This document shows, one piece after another, positions 56,626 to 64,000 of a stretch of 64,000 nt of DNA (positions are counted from its first letter, which is position 1; each line of letters opens with the position of its first letter). A model generated the notes under the pieces. It had not been told where the DNA came from. It did not search any database and was given only the letters and a program-made list of their open reading frames with translations. Source of the stretch: Mantamonas sphyraenae (Eukaryota; CRuMs; Mantamonadidae); contig JAPMXV010000046.1 in the NCBI GenBank assembly GCA_026936335.1, forward strand, positions 1 to 64,000. Reading direction: 5' to 3'. The position numbers were made by a program, and so were the translations under genes.

Positions 56626-58024
56626 ATGAGCAACAGCAGCAGTACCACTAGCAGCGAGCCCATCCATCTCTGGCTCAGAGCGGAAACAAAGGCGAACGAG
56701 CGCCGCACGCCGCTGACTCCAGAAAACGCCAGGCGTCTGGTGGAGGCAGGGTTCCAACTGTCTGTCGAACGCAGCACTGAGCGTCCCTCAGCCTATTCGG
56801 ACGAGGCATACGAGGCAGCCGGGTGCACACTTGTCGACTCGCTTTCCTGGCACACCGCTCCGGCTGACGCCATCATTCTGGGCTTGAAGGAACTGCCTGA
56901 GGTCGACGAAGACGACGAGCAGTTTGCATTGACGCACACCCACATCTTCTTTTGCCACTGCTTCAAGGAGCAGGACGGGTGGCAAAAGGCCATGCGCCGC
57001 TTCGTCGATGGCAACGGACTCCTCTACGACCTGGAATTCCTGACGCACGAAAACGGAAGGCGTGTGGCTGCGTTTGGCCGCGCGGCTGGCTTTGCAGGCG
57101 CTGCGCTCAGTCTTAAGGTATGTTGGACCGCGCAACCACCGAAAACAAGAGCCTCCGAAATCGATTCGTCGGGAATCCTTCCACGTTCCCGCGAACCACT
57201 GACCCCGTGTGCATCTACTCGCCCTCGTCCACCGGCCTCCTGATCCCCATTGCCCATGTCCCCTATTGAATGGCGCGCGTTGCACTGTCAACCAACAGTA
57301 CTGGTGCGTGAACGAGCTCGCTCGCCTCGAAGCGGACTCGGTGCCCGCCGTCAACACGATGGGCGCAGCCAGCGCGTACGACGACCAGCAGCAGCTGGTC
57401 GACGAGCTGAAGGAACTTCTGGACCAAGTGGCCCAGGCACGCAAGGAGCGAGGCATGGACATCGTCAAGCCGTCTGTGATGATCATGGGAGCGCGCGGAC
57501 GCTGCGGTTCCGGGGCGCGCGATCTTTGCACCCTTGTGGGGCTGGGTGACGACGACGTCGTTGCCTGGGATATGGAGGAAACCAAGCAAGGTGGTCCATT
57601 CCCTCAGATTTTGGAGTCCAATGTGTTCATCAACGCCATCTACCTGCAGAACAAGATCCCGCCCTTCCTCGACAACGAGACCGTGCTGGACAACCAGGAC
57701 TCGCGCAAGCTGTCCATCATCTGCGATGTCTCCTGCGACACAACGAATCCCAACAATCCGCTGCCCTTTGCCAACGTCGGCACCACCTTTGACGAACCGG
57801 CAAACCGTGTCCAGGCCCTGTCCACAGACACACTCGAGTTTGACGTCATTTCTATCGATCACCTGCCCTCCCTGCTCCCTCTGGAGAGCAGCAATGACTA
57901 CAGCGACCAGCTCATCGACCACCTCCTCGACCTCCCCTCCGACCCCAATGGCGTGTGGCAGCGAGCCAAGGACAAGTTTGACACCGTGGCATCCACCCTC
58001 CCCGCCCAAGCCGACGCAGAATGA
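56626..58024 (+). CDS. LYS1: Saccharopine dehydrogenase (NAD+, L-lysine-forming)
   Basis: Exons are 56626-57117 and 57299-58024 (CTTAAG/GTATGT and CAACAG/TACTGG, phase 0), giving 405 residues; the yeast enzyme is 373. The sequence shows LWLRAETKANERRTPLTP at the start, LYDLEFLTHENGRRVAAFGR in the middle, the NAD-binding GARGRCGSGARDL, and CDTTNPNNPLPFAN and ISIDHLPSLLP near the end, all hallmarks of fungal Lys1. It catalyses the last step of the alpha-aminoadipate route, cleaving saccharopine to lysine and 2-oxoglutarate. A pyrimidine-rich stretch (56598-56620) before the ATG looks like a separate 5' UTR, but no stop lies between this ATG and the USP domain upstream. Confidence 0.92.
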
Positions 58025-58097
58025 TTCTCCAGCTGGGCCAACATCCAATGGACATCACATGTCCATTCCTTCCCTGCAACTACTCATCGACTCATCG

Positions 58098-59186
58098 TCA
58101 CCCCAAGCTCCCGATCCACTCTTGCAAAGCCGGCCCCACCTCTGCGTCCGAAAACACGTCCCGCACCAGCGTGTACACGAGCACATCGTCCAGCCACACA
58201 TCCTCTGGTCCTTCTTTGCTGCATTCGTTGCACAGCCGATGGTAGTGGGTCTCTCGATCCATCCGCGGGCGCTCTTGGCACCGCAAACAAAGCTGCAAAT
58301 TGACCGTGTCGCCCAATCCGAGTGCATCCATCAACTGTGCCACATTCAGCCACTGCAACATGTCCATTTCCACGTGTTTGTACCGTTTTTTGGCCAGAAT
58401 GCCGCTGAAACGCTCGGAGAACTGCTCGGGGAAGCTGAGCAGCTCATCCCGCAGGTCGCCTTCGCCCACGTACATCATAATCAGTGCATACACGCCACTT
58501 GGCCACCAAACATACCGAATTGTGTCTCCTGGTGACTTTTCGTTGGCGTAGAGCAGTTGCACCAGCTGTTCCGAGGTGGAATCCGAAGCCAACCAGCCGC
58601 TCTCCTCCTTCCATTCACGCACTGCAGTCACCTCCACAGATTCGTCCTCCTTGTCCCTCATACCACCTAGAAAGTTGAGTTGCACAGGCCTGTTCTTCCT
58701 CTTCTCTTTCGGCCGTTCCCTGTCGCTCCGTCGCTCACCACCGAGGAGCCCGACCAGCTGGCCCTGGGCGTCGTGAGTCAGGAGAAGGAGCCCACCTCCT
58801 CTATAGCCCAGACGCTCGCTCACGTAACAGCGCGGGCCTATGTACGCAGGAGTGGCCTGGGCAGCTCGTCTGTGGGCTCGCTTGCTCTTCGGCTGCTTGC
58901 CTTTCTTCTTGGAATCCTCCCGTTCGACAAAGTGCCATTCGCCCTCCTCATCACATTGCACGCGATAGTCAAACCCGAGCACATCCACATCCATGGCTGT
59001 CAGCATCTCATCCACCTGTTCCCTCTGCAAGTGCTCGTGCCTGCACTCTTGCCCGAACCTGCACTCGTTGCTTCCGAGAAACGCAGCACACACATGCAAT
59101 CCACGACAATTGCGACTGCCACGCTTGCATCCTCCGGTGAGGTGGAACAGGCACAAACGTGCATCCTCATTGTCGGCCTGGGACAT
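58098..59186 (-). CDS. CCCH zinc-finger plus Nudix hydrolase protein
   Basis: The single exon encodes 362 residues. Two CCCH-type fingers open the protein (CLFHLTGGCKRGSRNCRGLH and CAAFLGSNECRFGQECRHEH), a basic linker follows (KKKGKQPKSKRAHRR), and a Nudix box lies in the middle. Its second half, REWKEESGW, is canonical (REUxEExGU), but the spacing from Gly to the first Glu is one residue longer than the standard box. A possible Cys4 knuckle (CLRC...CNEC) sits near the C-terminus. CCCH fingers usually bind RNA, and Nudix enzymes cleave nucleoside diphosphate bonds, so an RNA-cap or RNA-linked role is plausible but inferred. The stop is 73 bases from that of LYS1. Confidence 0.8.
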   Translation of the reverse strand: MSQADNEDARLCLFHLTGGCKRGSRNCRGLHVCAAFLGSNECRFGQECRHEHLQREQVDEMLTAMDVDVLGFDYRVQCDEEGEWHFVEREDSKKKGKQPKSKRAHRRAAQATPAYIGPRCYVSERLGYRGGGLLLLTHDAQGQLVGLLGGERRSDRERPKEKRKNRPVQLNFLGGMRDKEDESVEVTAVREWKEESGWLASDSTSEQLVQLLYANEKSPGDTIRYVWWPSGVYALIMMYVGEGDLRDELLSFPEQFSERFSGILAKKRYKHVEMDMLQWLNVAQLMDALGLGDTVNLQLCLRCQERPRMDRETHYHRLCNECSKEGPEDVWLDDVLVYTLVRDVFSDAEVGPALQEWIGSLG

Positions 59187-59378
59187 TTTCCGTGGCTCAC
59201 GTGGCGGACGGGCCCCGCCATGGTTGCTGCTGCCACATTCACTACCCGACTTCCTCTTTCATCACACGCATGCACACGCATTCAAACCCCCCAACCCATC
59301 TTCCTCCTCATCTTTGTCCCTCGGACCACGCCCTCGTGCGCAAGAAAAAACCCACCCCAATCGTTCAAGCAATCGCTC
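59187..59378. promoter_or_regulatory. Divergent intergenic region, CCCH-Nudix and PIBF1
   Basis: About 192 bases lie between two outward-reading start codons. No particular element is recognised. Confidence 0.35.
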
Positions 59379-62074
59379 ATGGCTGACTCGGATCAAGAGG
59401 AGCAGTACAGCGACTTTGAGGACGAAGAAGACGACGCCTTTTCGTTCTCAGCCGCATCGTCGTTGACACCCATCTCGTCGGCGGCCGAGCAAAGCCCTCG
59501 TGGCCATCATCATGGCCGCCATGGCGGCAGGGTCCTCCAGCCCTCCACATTGTCTGTGGCTGGCGAGATCGAACGGCTGCAGATTGAACTGCGCAAGAAA
59601 GACCTCATGCTGGATAACATCCGCAACGAACATGCCCTCCGGGTGCGCCAGATGGAGGCCAATCTCGAGGATGCCATCCACCAGAAGAAGCTTGCTGAAC
59701 TCAAACTGGACACCGAGCTCAAGCGCTTCCAGGCTCGTGTTCACAGTGTGCAAGAGGCCACTCAGAGCGAACTCAAGCTTGTGCGCGAGAAGCAGGCCCA
59801 GGTCTGTTGGGTGTCGTCGGCCTTTTGTTTGTTGTGCAGCCCCCGTTTTGCGCGCCAAGAACGTTGTCCAAACTGACCCGTGTTGCTTCGCTCATGCCCC
59901 GTGTACCATCACAGCTCCTTGCCCAAAACCCCATCCTACGCGAACGCTTTGAAGATATCAAATCACAACTTGGCGACATGACCATTATGGAGTCCCAGTA
60001 CGTGGCAGCGTGTCTCGCAACATTTCCCGTTTGTCCGAATCGTCCTTTTTGCGCGCCCCTCACCCGTGCAGGAGGCCCCATCGCTCACACCCAACCCCCT
60101 CGCCCCTTGCGTCACCGCAGTTACATCGAACTGAAGGCCATTCCCGAGTCCCGTCAAACGATGCAGCAGTATGTGCTGTGCAAGGTGCACGAAAAGGTTA
60201 CCCAGGCCAAGGAAGAGCGGGACGCCCTCAAACAGCAGCTGGCCAGCACAGCGTAGGTTTTGCCCCCAGTGTGTGGAGCCCATCCAACGGGTGTCCTATT
60301 GCCTCCCCTCGTCTCCTCAACGCGTATCCCTTATCTGTGCACTGACTTTGTGGCCCATTTCTTTGCAGCGAGGCCTTGGAACGCATGACAATGGAAAACA
60401 CTCAGCTGCGCCGCGAGAAGGAGGCGGTGGCCAAGAGCTCTGCCAGTGTGGAGAAGGAGCTCACGCTGGCGCTCAATGTGAGCGAGAGCAAGGTACAGCG
60501 CTTGACTGATCAGCAGCAGCACAACATGCTCCAGGTTGAGGAGATGAAAGCTAAAGTGCAGGTGTTCGACCAAACCGCAGCCTCGCTCAAGGAGTTGCAG
60601 CAGGAAGCATCCAAGCTGCGTTCCGAGCACCACCTGGCCACAGCTCAGCTTGAGGCTGCACAGCGTGAACGGGAGTCCATGGCCGGCCAGCTCACCGAGG
60701 CCCTGCAGAACGTCGAACTCTTGCAGCGCGACAAGCGATACCTCACCAAAGAAGTGGACTCACTCAGCGAAAAGAGCCACCGCGCGATGCAGGAGCTAGA
60801 GAAGGCCAACAAGACCTTGGAGGAGGTCAAGGCGTCGCGCGAGCAGATCTACGAGCGCTTCCTTTCGCTGCATACCGGTAGCAAGGAGGATTTCCAGTCG
60901 CGGCTGGCCAGTGAAATCGCAAAGATCCAGAAGCAGACGGAGAAGGACATTGAGCGCATCCGCAAGGACTCGCGGGAGCTGGCAGATCGTGAAAGTGCTG
61001 CATTGCGTGAGGCGCGCAACGAAGCGCTGCTGGAGAAGGAGAAGCTGATGGCAGAACTGGACGAGGTCAAGTCCAACTATGAAGAACTGCGCGACGAACA
61101 CCGACGCTCGTTGATGGAATTGCGCGGTACGATTGCTGAGCTGGAGAACAAGCTGCGGATCAAAGGGTTCGAACACGACCGTCTGCACATCAGCTACGAA
61201 GACTCCAACCGCAAGGCCCAGGAGCTGGAGTTGCAGGCGGACATGTACAAACAAAAGGTGGAGCTGGTTACGCAGGAGTACTACCAGCAGCAGGCCGACA
61301 GCGCACGGCAGATCGCTGAGCTGGAGGCGCGGCTTGGTGGGCACTCGCAACGCTTGCGTGCGTACGAGGCCCTTGAAGCCGAGCTGGATCAGGCTTTGGA
61401 ACTGGCCGGGGACGACGAGCAGTCACACGATCTGGTTGCGTCGTTGGGTGCCTCTGTGCCCACCAGCAGCAACAGGCGCATGAAGCAGACGGTCAAGTTG
61501 AGCAAGCGGATCGTGCAGCTGGAAAAGGACAACCTCAACCTACGCACGGCACTTAAGAAGGAGGAGGACCGTGCAGTGGGCTTGCTGGAGCAGGTCAAGG
61601 AGAGCAACGCCAAGCTGGAGCGCACACAGCAGCCGTACTCGTATCTTGTGGAGAGTATGCAGCTGCGAGACAACGAGATCAAGGCAAAGAATGAGAGCAT
61701 CAAGACACTGGAGAGCGATCTGGACGAGCTGCAGCGCAAGAACGACGCTCTGAGCAAAGAAAACGCGGAGATGCGTGGCGACCTGGAGCGCTTGTTTGCC
61801 CAACGACAGAAGTTGGAATCGCTGCACCAGAAAATTCTCAGCCAGTCGACAGGAAAACTGTCGACCAAACGCCGGGGCAAGGCCAAAGGCAAGGCAAGGG
61901 CAAGGGCAAGGGCAAGGGCAAAACGGCCGCAGCGACGAGGAAGACATCGATCCGCAGCAAGGATCGCCGCCCAGTGTGTCGGCCAGCACGGGGACAATCG
62001 GGTTGCGCTCGCAGGCAAACAGACGCAAGGCGGATGCGCAGCAGGAGATGCAACCGGCAGCATTTGTGGTTTGA
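59379..62074 (+). CDS. PIBF1: PIBF1/CEP90, centriolar-satellite coiled-coil protein
   Basis: Exons are 59379-59801, 59915-59997, 60121-60252, 60369-61859 and 61933-62074, whose lengths add to 756 residues; human PIBF1 is 757. An acidic head (SDQEEQYSDFEDEEDD) is followed by almost continuous coiled coil. Landmarks shared with PIBF1 include YIELKAIPE, TKEVDSLSEKS, SREQIYERFLSLH, RRMKQTVKLSKRIVQLEKDN and RTQQPYSYLVESMQLRDNEI. PIBF1/CEP90 acts at centriolar satellites and distal appendages in ciliogenesis, so its presence suggests centrioles or flagella. The last intron (61860-61932) holds a GCAAGG repeat. Without it the frame would run to 62232 with an unrelated, unlikely tail, whereas with it the end is DEEDIDPQQGSPP...AAFVV. 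Confidence 0.85.
61886..61920 (+). repeat. (GGGCAA)n hexamer repeat, probably intronic
   Basis: About five GGGCAA units, the first lacking one G, lie inside the proposed last intron of PIBF1. Translated, they would give alternating Ala and Arg. Confidence 0.8.
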
Positions 62075-62092
62075 CAGGAATGGAACTTGCTC

Positions 62093-63133
62093 TCATTTGG
62101 GCCGGAACACATCTCGGATGGCACCCCATACGCCCGATGATCGCTTCTTGGCCCCCTCCCAACGCCGCAGATCTTCTTCTCGGTCCACAGGCGTGTACCA
62201 CGACGGGAAGTGTGCCTCGAGGTGTGGGTTGAATCGGTAGTTGAGAAGCAGCTCTGTTTGGTCATCTGTGTCGTGTCCAATGTATCGTGTGGCCACAGAA
62301 ACGACCAAACGCACAGGGATACTCGCTCCAGCAGGGCCAGACGTGTCTACATCGCGGCTGTCGGGCTCAATAAAGTTAATGGAGGGCAACCAGTCCTCCA
62401 GCGAAGCGTCTGGCAACTTTCCAGGTTCAATGTCCAGTGCATAGTTGACCACATTGGGTTGCTCCCCCGCGGGTGGGTGGTTGGCGTACTGGGCTATCGC
62501 AAAGGCGTTGTGAGGCTTGGCGGCGATTCGCTGTGCGAGGCGTGCATTGATGCTTGGCGAGCCATCGTCTTCGTTGTCGTCTTGATCCAGCAGCTGGACA
62601 GCAGCCTGGACCTCTGGGCGGCGATGCGTGGCCCACGCGTTTCCGTCGACAATTGTTCCGTCGTAGCAACTGTAGAGGAAGCCGTTCTCGTCGGCAATGT
62701 TTGGGAAGCCTGGCAGGTGGCGAAACTGGGCTGGTCGAAAGACGACACCGGCATAGAGACCAACGACAGTGCCCTTTTCGGCCATGCCATGCAAGATGAC
62801 GCCCAACCCGGCGTCGGGGATGTCGCTCGGTTGCAAGGAGAGAGAAAAGTCGGACTGGGAGCGCAGGGAACCCAGCTGAGCACAGATGTTTGTGTCAAGC
62901 AAAGCCTTGAGGTCCGGGACAGGCAGTTGCATGATGCGCTTGGACTCGACCTCGACAAAGTGCTGGATGAGTTCGTCGGTGGGTTCGTGTGGGTCGTCAA
63001 GTTTGCTCTGCTCGGCATGAAAAGTGGTGAGCAGACACAGGCGGCGCATGTCGATTTCTTCTTGCAGCGTGCGTGTGGCAAAGCGTCTGTCCACCTCTCG
63101 GGTCACTGCGCGATCCAGCCACCTGCGGAACAT
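62093..63133 (-). CDS. SETD9: SET-domain protein, SETD9-like
   Basis: The single exon encodes 346 residues from ATG at 63133. The first ~100 residues are helical (RRLCLLTTFHAEQS). The SET-like part reads GLGVILHGMAEKGTVVGLYAGVVF, then YSCYDGTIVDGNAWATH, HNAFAIAQYANHPP and finally ELLLNYRF. These correspond to the G-x-G start, the N-H-like step and the ELxxNY end of SET methyltransferases, in the order found in SETD9. NHPP is at the position of the usual NHS motif. The substrate is unknown even for animal SETD9. The stop is 18 bases from that of PIBF1. Confidence 0.75.
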   Translation of the reverse strand: MFRRWLDRAVTREVDRRFATRTLQEEIDMRRLCLLTTFHAEQSKLDDPHEPTDELIQHFVEVESKRIMQLPVPDLKALLDTNICAQLGSLRSQSDFSLSLQPSDIPDAGLGVILHGMAEKGTVVGLYAGVVFRPAQFRHLPGFPNIADENGFLYSCYDGTIVDGNAWATHRRPEVQAAVQLLDQDDNEDDGSPSINARLAQRIAAKPHNAFAIAQYANHPPAGEQPNVVNYALDIEPGKLPDASLEDWLPSINFIEPDSRDVDTSGPAGASIPVRLVVSVATRYIGHDTDDQTELLLNYRFNPHLEAHFPSWYTPVDREEDLRRWEGAKKRSSGVWGAIRDVFRPK

Positions 63134-63185
63134 CGGTGTCGTCGTGGGTTCGCCAGCGCGGCTTGGCACAACAACGGAGTAGAGT
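63134..63185. promoter_or_regulatory. Very short divergent promoter region, SETD9 and FKBP-TPR
   Basis: Only 52 bases separate two outward-reading start codons. Either the promoter elements lie inside coding sequence or one of the starts is further upstream. Confidence 0.4.
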
Positions 63186-64000
63186 AGATGAGCAGCAGCA
63201 GCAGCGACAACAACGGCGACAGCGGGATGCCCGGGAAGATGCGGTGTGTGAGTGTGCTGTACACGGGCAAGGTGCAGGTTCAAGTCAAGGAGGACGGCCA
63301 AGACGGCGAGGTGGAGTGGCGCGTGTTTGACGACGCGTGTGCCACGCAGAGCGTCGAGGTGCAACTGGGAAGCAACCAGTGTCTGCCCGTGCTGGAAGAG
63401 CAGTTGGCCAGCATGGCCGTCGGGGACAAAGGCGTGGTGCGTTGTGCGGCGTCGCTGGTACTGGACAAGGAACGCCGCGAGGCCCTGGGCGTGGCCGAGG
63501 AAGGCGAGGCCGAGTACAACGTGGAGGTGGTGGCAGAGAGGGAAGAACAGGCGGCACGGAAGCCTCAGAGTGCAGACGAGGCAGTGGCCATGGCAGAGGA
63601 GTGGAAGCGGGAAGGAAACACACACTACAACAAGCGAGAATGGAAGCAGGCCGGCAGCATGTACAGGATGGCCCTGATGGCCCTGGAGACAATGGAAAAG
63701 GACAGTGAACTGTCACAGCAGCTGGTTTCGGGTGGCCAGGGAAAGGTCAACAAGCTGCGTGTTGCACTGCTGAACAACTGGAGCACAGTGCTTTGCAAGG
63801 ACGACGCGTGGACGCAGAACAAGGCTGTGTGTGACCGTGTGTTTAAGAACAGCACCCAAGTGCTGCGCATTGACGATGTGTCAGCCAAGGCACTGTATCG
63901 TAGGGGCCAGGTGTATGCACTGCGCGAAGAGTGGCAACAGGCCGTGGACGACCTGGAACGCGCCATGCAGCTCGCTCCAAAGGACTCTGCCATACGCACA
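63186..64000 (+). CDS. FKBP-like and TPR co-chaperone, cut by the window end
   Basis: The frame is open from ATG at 63186 to the last base (271 complete codons). The first ~110 residues form an FKBP-like domain: VLYTGKVQVQVKEDGQDGEV, then VEVQLGSNQCLPVLEEQLAS and MAVGDKGVVRCAASLV. This is the arrangement of FKBP8/FKBP4/AIP-type proteins, although key active-site aromatics are not obvious, so it may be inactive as a prolyl isomerase. A TPR region follows: AEEWKREGNTHYNKREWKQA, then ALLNNWSTVLCK and KALYRRGQVYALREEW. Such proteins usually bind Hsp90 through the TPR part. The C-terminus is outside the window. Confidence 0.8.

Noticed and set aside
60376-62232. PIBF1 ending at 62232 in the unspliced frame
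   Set aside because: The tail after the GCAAGG repeat (ARARARAK...) is unlike any PIBF1 and overlaps the convergent SETD9 gene. The alternative frame gives an acidic tail and near-human length.
1-64000. tRNA, rRNA or retrotransposon genes
   Set aside because: None was recognised by eye. Weak or divergent copies cannot be excluded without a covariance-model or transposon search.

Overview
The window is the very end of a eukaryotic chromosome. It opens with about 169 bases of CCCTAA (TTAGGG-type) telomere and then runs from repeat-rich subtelomere into a dense block of conserved single-copy genes. Introns are GT-AG, mostly 40-330 bases, and many convergent genes sit 6-75 bases apart. A four-domain calcium channel, a PIBF1/CEP90 centriolar-satellite protein, UBL3, UFM1, WDR17, CCDC43, SETD9 and a USP12/46 orthologue occur together with a fungal-type saccharopine dehydrogenase (lysine made by the aminoadipate route). 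This mix suggests a centriole-bearing unicellular eukaryote, perhaps a relative of animals and fungi. The lineage is an inference and no marker here settles it.

Layout: 1-1061 is telomere plus a broken ORF that the telomere truncates. 1113-1466 is a 148-base tandem repeat. 2011-12734 holds three head-to-tail paralogues of an unrecognised nuclear-looking protein, each built from two alternating ~145-residue repeats (A-B-A-B), an acidic low-complexity N-terminal part and a basic C-terminal tail. 12849-13345 holds relics of an ankyrin gene (minus) and a leucine-rich-repeat gene (plus). 13465-19724 encodes a predicted secreted protein of about 1,845 residues with an acidic segment, an antimicrobial-peptide-like cationic amphipathic block, a hydrophobic/beta-rich domain and hundreds of residues of arginine-rich tandem repeats. 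It is the most striking gene in the window.

From 19832 on, the genes are: lipocalin (+), ThiF/E1-like (-), aldonolactone oxidase (+), an unknown protein (-), UBL3 (-), WDR17 (+), NAD kinase (-), CCDC43 (+), Cav channel (+), a giant HECT ligase of about 4,976 residues (-), LSM4 (-), UFM1 (-), USP12/46 (+), saccharopine dehydrogenase (+), a CCCH-Nudix protein (-), PIBF1 (+), SETD9 (-) and a window-truncated FKBP-TPR protein (+). Exon structures were worked out by hand from splice signals, reading phase and family alignment remembered in outline; none has transcript support. Five genes relate to ubiquitin-like modification (ThiF-like, UBL3, HECT, UFM1, USP), but nothing shows that they form one system.

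Several frame breaks deserve attention. Three coincide with simple repeats and are each repaired exactly by a short GT-AG intron that contains the repeat (23431-23486, 39193-39278, 61860-61932). Two have no intron explanation (about 9925-9966 and about 26170-26185) and could be mutation or assembly error.
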